59,613 bases of DNA from Thermoanaerobaculia bacterium (GTDB taxonomy: Bacteria > Acidobacteriota > Thermoanaerobaculia > Multivoradales > JAHEKO01), in the NCBI GenBank assembly GCA_947259195.1, contig CAMYLC010000155.1, positions 80,899-140,511 of the forward strand. Direction: 5' to 3'. Position numbers and translations under genes: made by a program. Of this stretch, positions 44,320 through 52,453 are shown piece after piece. Under the pieces are notes generated by a model that was given only the letters and a program-made list of their open reading frames with translations, did not search any database and was not told the origin of the DNA. Numbering within the stretch: position 1 is the stretch's first letter; each line of letters begins with the position of its first letter.

Positions 44320-45555
44320 ATGTTGCGATCTACATACACTGTGCTGGCAGTCGTCCTGTTGACGATGATCTGGGTCTCAGCCTGCGGGCCGCGGGAGGCC
44401 TCAGCCCCGCAAGAGGAAGAGGTCGTGAGTCAGGCTCCGATGCCGAATGGAATTCTGGTGTCCCTGGCTGTGCTGGACAAGGATGCCGACGGTAAGCCCG
44501 TGCCACAGCCTGCAAGAATGGGCATCCTGACCTCCGGTGACAACGGCTGGACCTACCGCTACGTGGAGGATACAGATAGCAATGTCCTCCACAAGGCAAT
44601 GGTCTATGGCTCGGAAGAAGGAGCTCCCGGCGTTCTCACTTTCGGCGGAACCCGAGCGGCAGTCAAGCTCGTGCACCCCGGAGAGGATCCACAAGTCATC
44701 TGGGAAGAGGATTTCGGCGGGAAATTCTCTCGGATGCGGGATGGCGAGGTGGCCGACATCTATGGTGACGGCATGGCCTCGATTGCGGTGGCGACTCACG
44801 ATCAAGGCGTCGTGGCCGTGCTGCGTCCAGATTCGGAGGGCGGCTTCACGGTTGAGGAGTTGGATCGCGAAGGGAACACCTTCGTTCATGAGATCGAAAT
44901 TGGAGATCTGACAGGCGACGGGACCCTCGAGATCTACGCTACTCCGAGTGAGCCCAACAAGATGGACGGCACGCCCCAGCCGGGCAAAGTCGTGCGCTAC
45001 ATTCCAGCTGTGGACGAGGGTAGAACCGTGGTGGCCGATCTCGGCGATCGGCATGCCAAAGAGATCTTGGTGGCTGACATCGACGGTGACGGCACCGATG
45101 AGCTCTACGTTTCGGTCGAGGCGGTCTCTGGTGGAGATGTCGAGATTCGTCGGTACGATGCCGACACCGATCCGACCGGCGGCAAGGTGATCGCGACCTT
45201 GGACGACACTCTCTGCCGATTCCTGACTGCGGGGGATATCGACGGTGATGGAAACCAGGAAATGGTCGCGGCGGCGTTCAAGAGCGGTCTGTGGCTGCTG
45301 CGGCCCGGTCAGCCCGCCTGGTCCGTGGAATCTATCGACAAGGAATCGTCAGGCTTCGAGCATGCGGCCATTCTGACCGACCTGGACGAAGATGGAGTCG
45401 ATGAGCTGTACGTCGCCAGCGATCGGGACAGCGAGATCCGACGCTATGTCTGGCGTGACGGCAAGGCCGAGCGGCAGGTCATCCACCGTCATACCGATGG
45501 TCTGAGTCGGTTTACCTGGAATCTGATGCCGGCTGCGGTCGATTCCTTGCCGTAG
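44320..45555 (+). CDS. FG-GAP/VCBS repeat lipoprotein
   Basis: A 411-residue protein with a lipoprotein signal (VLAVVLLTMIWVSAC, lipobox VSAC near residue 22). The rest is a propeller-like set of calcium-type repeats: VADIDGDGTDELYV, AGDIDGDGNQEMVA, LTDLDEDGVDELYV and GDLTGDGTLEIYA. Such proteins sit on the outer face of a membrane and bind calcium or other partners; no enzyme motif is seen. ATG 44320 has GAGGGG 8 bases upstream and its own promoter. It is convergent with the DUF434 gene, with 11 bases between them and no obvious terminator. Confidence 0.85.
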   Translation: MLRSTYTVLAVVLLTMIWVSACGPREASAPQEEEVVSQAPMPNGILVSLAVLDKDADGKPVPQPARMGILTSGDNGWTYRYVEDTDSNVLHKAMVYGSEEGAPGVLTFGGTRAAVKLVHPGEDPQVIWEEDFGGKFSRMRDGEVADIYGDGMASIAVATHDQGVVAVLRPDSEGGFTVEELDREGNTFVHEIEIGDLTGDGTLEIYATPSEPNKMDGTPQPGKVVRYIPAVDEGRTVVADLGDRHAKEILVADIDGDGTDELYVSVEAVSGGDVEIRRYDADTDPTGGKVIATLDDTLCRFLTAGDIDGDGNQEMVAAAFKSGLWLLRPGQPAWSVESIDKESSGFEHAAILTDLDEDGVDELYVASDRDSEIRRYVWRDGKAERQVIHRHTDGLSRFTWNLMPAAVDSLP

Positions 45556-45566
45556 GGCAGGGTTGA

Positions 45567-46289
45567 TCAGGACCCGAGATCGAGGATCCAGGCGTCTTGG
45601 ACCGAGGAGCCGACGACCTCTCGGGCGAGATTGAACCAGGCTCTACAGTTGTCCAGGATCTCGCTATCGGCTGTGGCCAAGATGTGTGGCGACGACGCGA
45701 GAAGTCTGTCCGTCCGAGATGTGAGCTCGACGCGCCATGACGAGTCGGCAGCTACCACGACCTCCTCGATCAGGTTCTTGAGCCGACCGCTGTTGGAAAC
45801 CGGACTGTCGAGGTACCAAAGCACCCTGGAACAGCCGATCGTGTCGAGATGACGGTAGATCAGCTCGATCGCCTGACGTGTGACATCTACCCGACGGTAG
45901 TGTCGGCTCATGGCGGCCAGATCGCGCAGCACACCGTCACGACCCAGCAGGAGAAGTCCTCCGGACAGGGCTGCTTCGACGGTCAAGAGAACGTTATACC
46001 CGTCCACCGACAGGGTCTCTCCTTCGACGGAGCTGGCCGGTATCTGTCGCCGCCACCGGCCGGCACACTTGCTGTCACTGGCCGCACACCGCTGAAGGGC
46101 CTTTCGCTGGCGATCTCTGAGAAGGTGGTGGTCACCGACCAGCTTGAGGGCGGCCTTCATCGAGTAGTCTCGGGACAGCAGCCAGGAAAGATCATCGACT
46201 GCGCTGCGCAGGGTCGGCAGCGCCGCGTCTGAGAAACATGCCGCATCCTTGGGATGGGGGCCTCGAGAAGTGCGACGGTCTGGACTCAC
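45567..46289 (-). CDS. DUF434-family protein
   Basis: A 240-residue cytoplasmic protein matching DUF434 (with its usual DUF5616-like C-terminal part). LSWLLSRDYSMKAALKLVGD and HHLLRDRQRKALQR lead, LSVDGYNVLLTVEAALSGG is the most conserved block, and RVLWYLDSPVSNSGRL and TADSEILD follow. The DGYN and DSPVSNSG segments carry acidic residues that recall PIN/NYN-type nucleases, but this is inference. The start is GTG 46289, with AGGAA upstream. Function unknown. Confidence 0.78.
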   Translation of the reverse strand: MSPDRRTSRGPHPKDAACFSDAALPTLRSAVDDLSWLLSRDYSMKAALKLVGDHHLLRDRQRKALQRCAASDSKCAGRWRRQIPASSVEGETLSVDGYNVLLTVEAALSGGLLLLGRDGVLRDLAAMSRHYRRVDVTRQAIELIYRHLDTIGCSRVLWYLDSPVSNSGRLKNLIEEVVVAADSSWRVELTSRTDRLLASSPHILATADSEILDNCRAWFNLAREVVGSSVQDAWILDLGS

Positions 46290-46349
46290 GATCGTTCCTG
46301 AGCAGGGTCAGCCGAGCCGACTTCCAGGGCCGGCTGAGGCCATGAGCTC

Positions 46350-47903
46350 TCAATGCAGGTGTATCGGGACCAGGCGGCTCATGACAGCCAGAAAGACGAG
46401 CTCACGAGCTCGACTGGCCGGTACGCCCAGGTTCGAGCCGCCGAAGTCCGGCACGATGGCTGTCGTCACGGCGACGACCCGACCGTCCAGATCGAGAACC
46501 GGCCCCCCACTACCCCCCCGCGTCGTTTCCGCGTCATAGACGACTGCCGCCGGAGTTACCTGAGCCACGATGCCCCGACTCGCGAGCGGGGCGATATGTC
46601 CCTCGCCGGCGAGAAGGGCGGCTATGGCCCAGAAGTCGAGCTCCTGGTTCTTCGACAACTCCTCCATGAAGGCCTCGTCAGCCCTGGCCAGAAGCGCTCG
46701 GATGCCGGTGGGGTAACCTAGAACGAGGACTTCTTCACCCCTTTTGGGTGGGCGCTCGGTGAGAGGCAGCGGCGAGACGTTGCCTGTAACCCCGCTGCAC
46801 TCGAGAACTGCCAGGTCTGCTATCTCGCTGGCGACCACCAGGTTGACCTGGAAAGCCTCCGAGAGCCCGGGAAGATACCCTTGGAGTCGTCGCATGACAG
46901 GCTCCAGTCCCTGAGCCATCACCATCCTCGCTGCTGCGTCGAACTCCCAGGGTAGAGCCACGTGCCGGTTGGTGAGCAGCAGACCGTCAACTGTTGCCAC
47001 AAAGGCGGTGCCTGTGAAGAACGCCTCGAGAATCGGACCGTCGCCTCCCAGCCCTACGAGGGGTGATCCATCGGGGCTGCTGAGCGGCAGCCCGTCATCT
47101 CCGATACCGACGAATCGAAGTGGCATACCGCTGGTCGGCTCGACAAAGCCATAGGCGCCCTGCAACAGCACCACCGACTCGGAGGCGCTCGCCACGATCC
47201 TGGCCGGTGCCCTGGAGCGATCCTCGAGAGCTTGCACCCTGTCGAGCGCTGTCGATACATCGAATCGAATTGCTGCGAGCTCTTCCGGTGCCAATTCCTG
47301 GTTGTCCTCGCCCTCCAGGAGCAGCGAGATCCCCTCGACTCTCAGGACTTCTTCCGACAAACGTTGCTCCAGCCTGAGGCTCCGGTACGTCAGGTACCCC
47401 GTCGTCAGAACCAAGGCTCCCAATAGCGCTACCAGGATGACGCGGAAGGCTACGGATGTCTGAGTGGCTATCTCCCTTGGGGCTCCGGCCATGAAGATCG
47501 CGGCCCTATTGAGCTTGGAGTCGCTGCTGTAGCGGGCGCAATCGACGCAATCAGAGAAGGCCTCGGTAAAGGTCTTGGCTGCGTCCGATCCGGGCGGGTA
47601 GAGACGAAAGCGGAGGAGTGGCCCGTCACGACCGATCTCCAGGAGGTCCCCTGTCGCCAGCAGGGCTTCCTGCTTCTGCTCGCCGTTGATCCAGATCTCC
47701 TGGCCGGGCTCGACCAGAATCTCGTAGGTGTCTTCCTTGCGGTGCAGGGTGGCGTGACGATCTGCGACGCAGGGCTCAGGCGACACGCGAATCTCCAGCT
47801 CGGGACTCTCGCCGATCCGGAGAAGATCTCCCCGCAAACGTTGGGTCGTTCCCCGGCGCAGACCGGATAGATGGACGATGACCGGAATCGGCTGGTTGGT
47901 CAT
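46350..47903 (-). CDS. FHA domain - membrane helix - trypsin-like serine protease
   Basis: A 517-residue membrane protein. Residues about 1-105 form an FHA-like domain (LLRIGESPELEI, DRHATLHR). A helix near 155-172 (AFRVILVALLGALVLTTGYL) carries the chain across the membrane, and a coiled linker leads to a trypsin-like protease. The catalytic triad is visible: His in LLTNRHVALPW, Asp in ASEIADLAVLEC, Ser in TRGGSGGPVLDL. The phosphopeptide-binding domain would face the cytoplasm and the protease the periplasm, linking Ser/Thr phosphorylation to proteolysis. No PDZ domain is seen. The 60 bases between this stop and the DUF434 gene hold nothing that I recognise. Confidence 0.86.
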   Translation of the reverse strand: MTNQPIPVIVHLSGLRRGTTQRLRGDLLRIGESPELEIRVSPEPCVADRHATLHRKEDTYEILVEPGQEIWINGEQKQEALLATGDLLEIGRDGPLLRFRLYPPGSDAAKTFTEAFSDCVDCARYSSDSKLNRAAIFMAGAPREIATQTSVAFRVILVALLGALVLTTGYLTYRSLRLEQRLSEEVLRVEGISLLLEGEDNQELAPEELAAIRFDVSTALDRVQALEDRSRAPARIVASASESVVLLQGAYGFVEPTSGMPLRFVGIGDDGLPLSSPDGSPLVGLGGDGPILEAFFTGTAFVATVDGLLLTNRHVALPWEFDAAARMVMAQGLEPVMRRLQGYLPGLSEAFQVNLVVASEIADLAVLECSGVTGNVSPLPLTERPPKRGEEVLVLGYPTGIRALLARADEAFMEELSKNQELDFWAIAALLAGEGHIAPLASRGIVAQVTPAAVVYDAETTRGGSGGPVLDLDGRVVAVTTAIVPDFGGSNLGVPASRARELVFLAVMSRLVPIHLH

Positions 47904-48059
47904 GGCATGTGCCTACACGCTCGGCTGCTGGAGAGCGGAGTCGTGTTGGATCCCTCGCTGACCAGGAGACTATCCGAAAGTCCGTTCTCCTTGCTCACAT
48001 GGAGATGCGGGGGAAGTCTAACAGTTGGGTGCGTGGCGAATCGCCCGGGATTGGCGCCA

Positions 48060-48398
48060 TCAGTCGAGTCGATACCGCTCGCGAAGTCCGGCGCTGCGGA
48101 AGACCAGGGCCGAGGCGAGAGTCAAGGCGCAGACGGCACTCAGGATGACTGCGGACCGGGCCCAGGGCGCTCCCTGTTGCTGTCTCTGCATAGCCAGAAC
48201 CACAGCCGTGCGGAGCCACTCCAGGGAAGCTACGACGAGGACCCACTGCACGAGCCCTGCTACCCAGGGCTCGCGTAGGAAGAGGAGCCCCAGCAGTACT
48301 AGAGGTACGACAATGAGAAAATCGAGGTTGTGGCGTGAAAAATGAGCTCCCAGCAGCAACAGGCTGAGGATCACAGGCAGCAGTCGAAGGAAATTCAT
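48060..48398 (-). CDS. Small multi-helix membrane protein
   Basis: A 112-residue hydrophobic protein with about four membrane helices (FLRLLPVILSLLLLGAHF, FLIVVPLVLLGLLFL, GLVQWVLVVASLEWL and SAVILSAVCALTLASALVF) and short charged loops (SRHNLD, MQRQQQ). I do not recognise the family. Its start overlaps the end of the SPL-like radical SAM gene by 4 bases (ATGA), so the two are translationally coupled. The 156 bases to the FHA-protease gene show no gene. Confidence 0.75.
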   Translation of the reverse strand: MNFLRLLPVILSLLLLGAHFSRHNLDFLIVVPLVLLGLLFLREPWVAGLVQWVLVVASLEWLRTAVVLAMQRQQQGAPWARSAVILSAVCALTLASALVFRSAGLRERYRLD

Positions 48399-49675
48399 AG
48401 CAGGGCTCCGAGGAAGTCCTCCTCGAACGCCTCGTTCGTGGCATAGGCATGTCCGAAGGTTCGCTCCCAGATATGAGTCGGCTCCATGCAGAGATAGAAA
48501 AAGACTCCACCATGCCAGGGTTCGAGCCCTCGGTAGAGATGTTGAAAGAGCTCCAGTTTGATGGCATCGGGGTAGGTCAGCTTGCCATGGACGTCCGGTA
48601 CCAACTCCATTTGTAGGATCTTGGTGTCGCCGCCCCGTCGGCGGATCTCTTGGACTACCGGCTTGATGAGGGTAACCGAGCCCATGGAGAGGAACGCCAC
48701 TTCCGGGATGCTGAAACGATCCACGACCTGCCAGGCAACCTCACTGTAATCGGTGCGCCAGCCGAGATAGTGCACCATGGGATGAAAGTGGAAGGCGACC
48801 CTGATTCCTGAATCTGCGACCGATCTGGCGGCATCCAGGCGACGCTGCAGGCTGGCCGTGTAGTGCTCCTCGTTGCGAATCAGGGTATCCGTGCTGAGCG
48901 ACCAACTGCAGACTACGTTCTCTGGTACTCGCGCCTCCGTGAGATACCGTATGTTGTCCGATTTCGTTTTGAGCTCGAGCAGCACATTTGGGTGATCGGC
49001 GGCGAAGCCGAGAAGAGCCTCGAGGTGATCCCCACGGTTGCCCCAGACCAGTGAATCCGAAGACTGCCCCGTACCGATGTGGTACCGACGGTCGGGATCC
49101 AGCTCGATTGCCGCGAGCTTCGTTGAGAGGTCCGCCTCCAGCTCCGCAGTGTCGCCGTAGAAGGTCTGGATGGTGCAGTAGCTGCAGCTGAATGGACAGC
49201 CCCGCACGGCATCGATCGTGTGGAGGCCACAACAGACCGTCTGCTCCGAGTAGGCCGGGCAGAGGCCGAGTACTTGCTTGTCGGTCTGGCGCTCCTCGAG
49301 CGAGACTCGGCGCCGGGTAGGTGGGTCGAGACCCGACTCCGGATAGGTCTTGGGACCGCGACCGAGGTTTCGCAAACGCTCCTGCAAGCCCCGCAAGAGG
49401 GCCTTCTTTCGCTCCCGGCCGTGGCTCGGCGTCGCCGATTCGAGATCGGCCCAAAGAGGTTCGAAGGGCCACTCGCGCCACATCTCCAGATCGCGAGCGG
49501 CCTGCGCGGTCTGACGTAGCTCCTGATAGGTAAAACGATAGGTCAGAGCCAACCCGAGGATGAAGTCCCGGGTCGAGGCCTGCAGCCGTGGCAGAAGGGT
49601 CCGCCCGGCGAAGCTCTGCAGCTTCTCGGCGTAACCTCCAGCCCCGGCTGGAGACTCTGCGGCAGTCTTCGGCAC
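48395..49675 (-). CDS. Spore photoproduct lyase (SPL)-family radical SAM protein
   Basis: A 426-residue radical SAM enzyme. The cluster motif is RGCPFSCSYCTIQ (CX3CX2C, near 160), preceded by SEQTVCCGLHTI, a layout typical of SPL relatives. YHIGTGQSSDSL, LLELKTKSDN and VAFHFHPMVHYLGW follow, as in SPL. True SPL repairs the spore photoproduct (a thymine dimer) in germinating spores, yet nothing here indicates a spore former, so the substrate may differ. The start, GTG 49675, directly abuts the DUF2911 stop codon. The following gene encodes a small membrane protein that overlaps by 4 bases. Confidence 0.82.
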   Translation of the reverse strand: MPKTAAESPAGAGGYAEKLQSFAGRTLLPRLQASTRDFILGLALTYRFTYQELRQTAQAARDLEMWREWPFEPLWADLESATPSHGRERKKALLRGLQERLRNLGRGPKTYPESGLDPPTRRRVSLEERQTDKQVLGLCPAYSEQTVCCGLHTIDAVRGCPFSCSYCTIQTFYGDTAELEADLSTKLAAIELDPDRRYHIGTGQSSDSLVWGNRGDHLEALLGFAADHPNVLLELKTKSDNIRYLTEARVPENVVCSWSLSTDTLIRNEEHYTASLQRRLDAARSVADSGIRVAFHFHPMVHYLGWRTDYSEVAWQVVDRFSIPEVAFLSMGSVTLIKPVVQEIRRRGGDTKILQMELVPDVHGKLTYPDAIKLELFQHLYRGLEPWHGGVFFYLCMEPTHIWERTFGHAYATNEAFEEDFLGALL

Positions 49676-50284
49676 CTACTCAGCAGCGGCGATGGGAACG
49701 CATACCTCGGTCGTGATCCAACGCATGCAGAGGTCTGATCCGGTCTCGCCCGGCTCGAAAGCGACGGTGAATTGATCGACCTCGTCCTCGAGAGTTGCCA
49801 CTGGCGCTTCGAGAGTGAGGACTTCGGTGGCCGACAGGTCGACCGCCTCGAACTCCCGGGTCTCCGTGTCGAACCGCCCGGTGCCAGATAGGCCCAGGGC
49901 CGAGTTGAACTGTACCGACCAGCTCTCGGGTCCCGGAACCGTGAAGATCGAGTAGGTGCCGGCTGCCAGCTTCTGGTCACCGATTCGAACGTCTTCGGTG
50001 AGGGTGATCTCTGTGGCTTCATTGGCTCCGGTCCGCCACGTCTTGCCGTAGGGCACCAGCGCGCCACTGTCCTCGGTACCGAAGATGTTGTCTCGACCTC
50101 TCTTGTAGGGCCTGCTGTAAACCACCTTCACGTAGGTGTCACCGATGAAGGTCGACGCGATCCCGGCCGGGCTCGGTCGGCGTGAAGGGTGTAGATCCTG
50201 TGCCTCTGCGGCAGTTGTGGAGACCCAGGTGCCGAGAAACAGCATGCAGGTCATCAGGGCGAGAGCAGTCTTCTTCAGATTCAT
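49676..50284 (-). CDS. Secreted DUF2911 protein
   Basis: A 202-residue protein with a Sec signal peptide (TALALMTCMLFLGTWVSTTAAEA). The mature part matches DUF2911: YVKVVYSRPYKRGRDNIFG, VPYGKTWRTGANEATEI, KLAAGTYSIFTVPG and SVQFNSALG. The Trp-Arg-x-Gly-Ala-Asn-Glu block is the family's hallmark. The function of DUF2911 is unknown. The start at ATG 50284 has AAGGAG 8-9 bases upstream. It is first in a unit with the SPL-like and small membrane protein genes. Confidence 0.88.
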   Translation of the reverse strand: MNLKKTALALMTCMLFLGTWVSTTAAEAQDLHPSRRPSPAGIASTFIGDTYVKVVYSRPYKRGRDNIFGTEDSGALVPYGKTWRTGANEATEITLTEDVRIGDQKLAAGTYSIFTVPGPESWSVQFNSALGLSGTGRFDTETREFEAVDLSATEVLTLEAPVATLEDEVDQFTVAFEPGETGSDLCMRWITTEVCVPIAAAE

Positions 50285-50727
50285 CGCAGCATCTCCTTGG
50301 CTAGGCGGTTGATTGCGTTCAATGCCAACAAACTCGAACAGTCCGTCGGCCTGGTACTCTCGAATACGGCGCGAATTCTATCCAATTCGATTCGCTTGTC
50401 GAACTCGGGCGGGCTTCCCGAGACGAGCTAGCTGTGACCGATCTAACTTCCTTCAGCGCTCGAAACGGATGTAATACCCAGTGAGGACAGGCAGGCCAAA
50501 ATCTCGAGAGTCCCATAGCTCCGGTCGTGGACCAAGCCAGGGGGATAAGGGGCTCCTCGCGACTCGGTTTCCTGTCCTCATTCTGTTGACCTCCAGAGTA
50601 CCACCCCTATCCGTCTCGATTCGCTGCACCGCTGACCAGCCGAAGACTGGCCGTATACTTGCGACTTGTCTGATGACGTTGGATCGATCGTGGACCTTCC
50701 ACGACGCAGGCGGAGCGAGGATCTGAA
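50285..50727. other. Intergenic region between DUF2911 and DUF885 genes
   Basis: 443 bases with no convincing coding frame on either strand. It separates two divergent genes and must hold promoters for both. The DUF885 side has a good candidate at 50632-50659; on the other strand I could not choose one. No terminator or repeat stands out. Confidence 0.6.
50632..50659 (+). promoter_or_regulatory. Sigma-70 promoter of the DUF885 gene
   Basis: A near-consensus -10 TATACT lies 16 bases after CTGACC (-35). Transcription should start near 50667, about 60 bases before ATG 50728. The -35 is moderate, and a TTGACC further upstream (50585) lacks a matching -10. Confidence 0.5.
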
Positions 50728-52452
50728 ATGCGATACACCTTGATGTTGCTGGTGATGATGGCGACCGGTGCCCAGGCCGGAGTCGTCGAGAATTACCTCG
50801 AGGCCTATTTCGAGATGTTCCCGACCAGAGCTACCGCGGCTGGGCTGCACGATCTGGATCACCGACTCGAGGATCTCTCTCCGACGAAAATCTCGGAGTG
50901 GGTGAGCTTCAACAGAAGCGTGGCGGAGGACTTGAGAACCTCGTTGGGGAACCCTGCATTGGAGTTCGAGGATCGCCTGGATGCGGAGCTGCTACTGCGC
51001 GAAGCCGAGCTACAGCTACTGGATTTAGATAGGCTCCGCCGGCCACAGAAGGACCCGCTGTTGTGGACTGGCGTCGTCAGTCAAGCGACCGTGTTCCTGT
51101 TGGTTCGCGAAGATCGACCGCGCCATGACCGATTGGCTGCTGTGGCCTCCAGAGTGGAACAGATCCCGCGGTTCGCGGCTCAGGCCCAGGGCGCGCTGAC
51201 TGCCACCGCCAACGACGAGATCGCCCCTGAGCTCTGCCGATTGGCCTCCCGCCAGGCGCGGGCTTCGGCTCAGTTCTACGCCGAGGGACTGGCGGCGGCA
51301 ACCACCGAAGACGACGATGCGGACCTTCGTCAACGACTCGGTAGAGCCGGAGGGAGAGCCGCAACTGCCCTGACCCAGATGGCTGCCTTCCTGGACGAAC
51401 TGGGAAACAAGGCGACCGGTTCACCTCGCCTCGGTGAGGACTATCGGGCGAGGTTCGAGATCGTCAACGGAATGACCACGCCGCTTGCCGAGGTGTTGGA
51501 CGGTGCCAACGAAGATCTAGCCGCCAAGCTCGGAGAAGCGGCGGAGTACGGTCGCAGCGTCTGGGAGAAGGTGATGGGCGACGAGAATCTCCCCGCCAGC
51601 GACAAGCAAGTGGTCGCGGCACTCTTCGAGAGGGTGAGTGACGACAGGGCCTCGTCGACCGATGAGTTCATCGCCGACTACAGGCAGTTGGTCGATGAGT
51701 CTGTGGCGTTCGTGAGGCAGAGGCAGATCATTACGCTGCCCGAGCCTCTGACCCTGTTTGTCGGCCGCTCGCCCGATTTCTTCATTGGCCAGTCGGTGGG
51801 AGGGGTCTACCCGGCAGGGCCCTTCGCGGCGGATGACGCGAAGACGCTCCTGTTCCTTCCGACGCCACCCGCCGACGCTACACAGGAGGAGCTCGAGGGC
51901 TTCTTTCGAGACTTCAACCATCACTTCAACGTCATGATCACGCCGCACGAGTTGATACCGGGTCACTACCTGCAGCTCAAATGGGCTGCCAGGCACCCGA
52001 GAAAAGTGAGGGCCCTATTTGGCGATGGGGTCTATATCGAAGGCTGGGGGACCTTCAGTGAGAGATTGATGTTGGATGTGGGTTGGGGCGGTGCCCTGGA
52101 CCGGCTGGCGCACCTGAAAAAACAGCTCGAGAACATCGCTCGCACCATCGTTGACATCAGGGTCCATACCCAGGGAATGAGCCGTGAAGAGGTTCTTCGA
52201 CTGGTCCGGGAAGAGGCACTCCAGGATGAGCAGTTCGCGGAGAACATGTGGTGGCGAGCGCTGACCAGCGCGCCTCAGCTGACGTCCTACCATCTTGGAT
52301 ATCGACAGGTGCACGATCTCTATGAGGAAGTCCGAACTCTGCGGGGAGAGGAGTTTCGATTGCGCGACTTCATGGATGGCATGATGGCCCTGGGGCCGGT
52401 TCCCGTGAAGTACTACCGAGATCGCTTCCTCGAAGGTACCCCGCCTGGTTGA
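50728..52452 (+). CDS. Secreted DUF885 family metallopeptidase-like protein
   Basis: A 574-residue protein with a short signal peptide (YTLMLLVMMATGAQAG). It belongs to the DUF885 group of predicted metallopeptidases. The zinc site reads TPHELIPGHYLQ (HExxPGH, about residue 413), and the downstream YIEGWGTFSERLM supplies the third ligand. FFRDFNHHFNVMI lies just before it, and HLGYRQV near the C-terminus is also typical. The length fits the family (about 550-600). Substrate unknown. The ribosome binding site is GAGGAT. Two FG-GAP genes follow, the first 1 base after the stop codon, so the three form an operon. Confidence 0.9.
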   Translation: MRYTLMLLVMMATGAQAGVVENYLEAYFEMFPTRATAAGLHDLDHRLEDLSPTKISEWVSFNRSVAEDLRTSLGNPALEFEDRLDAELLLREAELQLLDLDRLRRPQKDPLLWTGVVSQATVFLLVREDRPRHDRLAAVASRVEQIPRFAAQAQGALTATANDEIAPELCRLASRQARASAQFYAEGLAAATTEDDDADLRQRLGRAGGRAATALTQMAAFLDELGNKATGSPRLGEDYRARFEIVNGMTTPLAEVLDGANEDLAAKLGEAAEYGRSVWEKVMGDENLPASDKQVVAALFERVSDDRASSTDEFIADYRQLVDESVAFVRQRQIITLPEPLTLFVGRSPDFFIGQSVGGVYPAGPFAADDAKTLLFLPTPPADATQEELEGFFRDFNHHFNVMITPHELIPGHYLQLKWAARHPRKVRALFGDGVYIEGWGTFSERLMLDVGWGGALDRLAHLKKQLENIARTIVDIRVHTQGMSREEVLRLVREEALQDEQFAENMWWRALTSAPQLTSYHLGYRQVHDLYEEVRTLRGEEFRLRDFMDGMMALGPVPVKYYRDRFLEGTPPG

Positions 52453-52453
52453 T

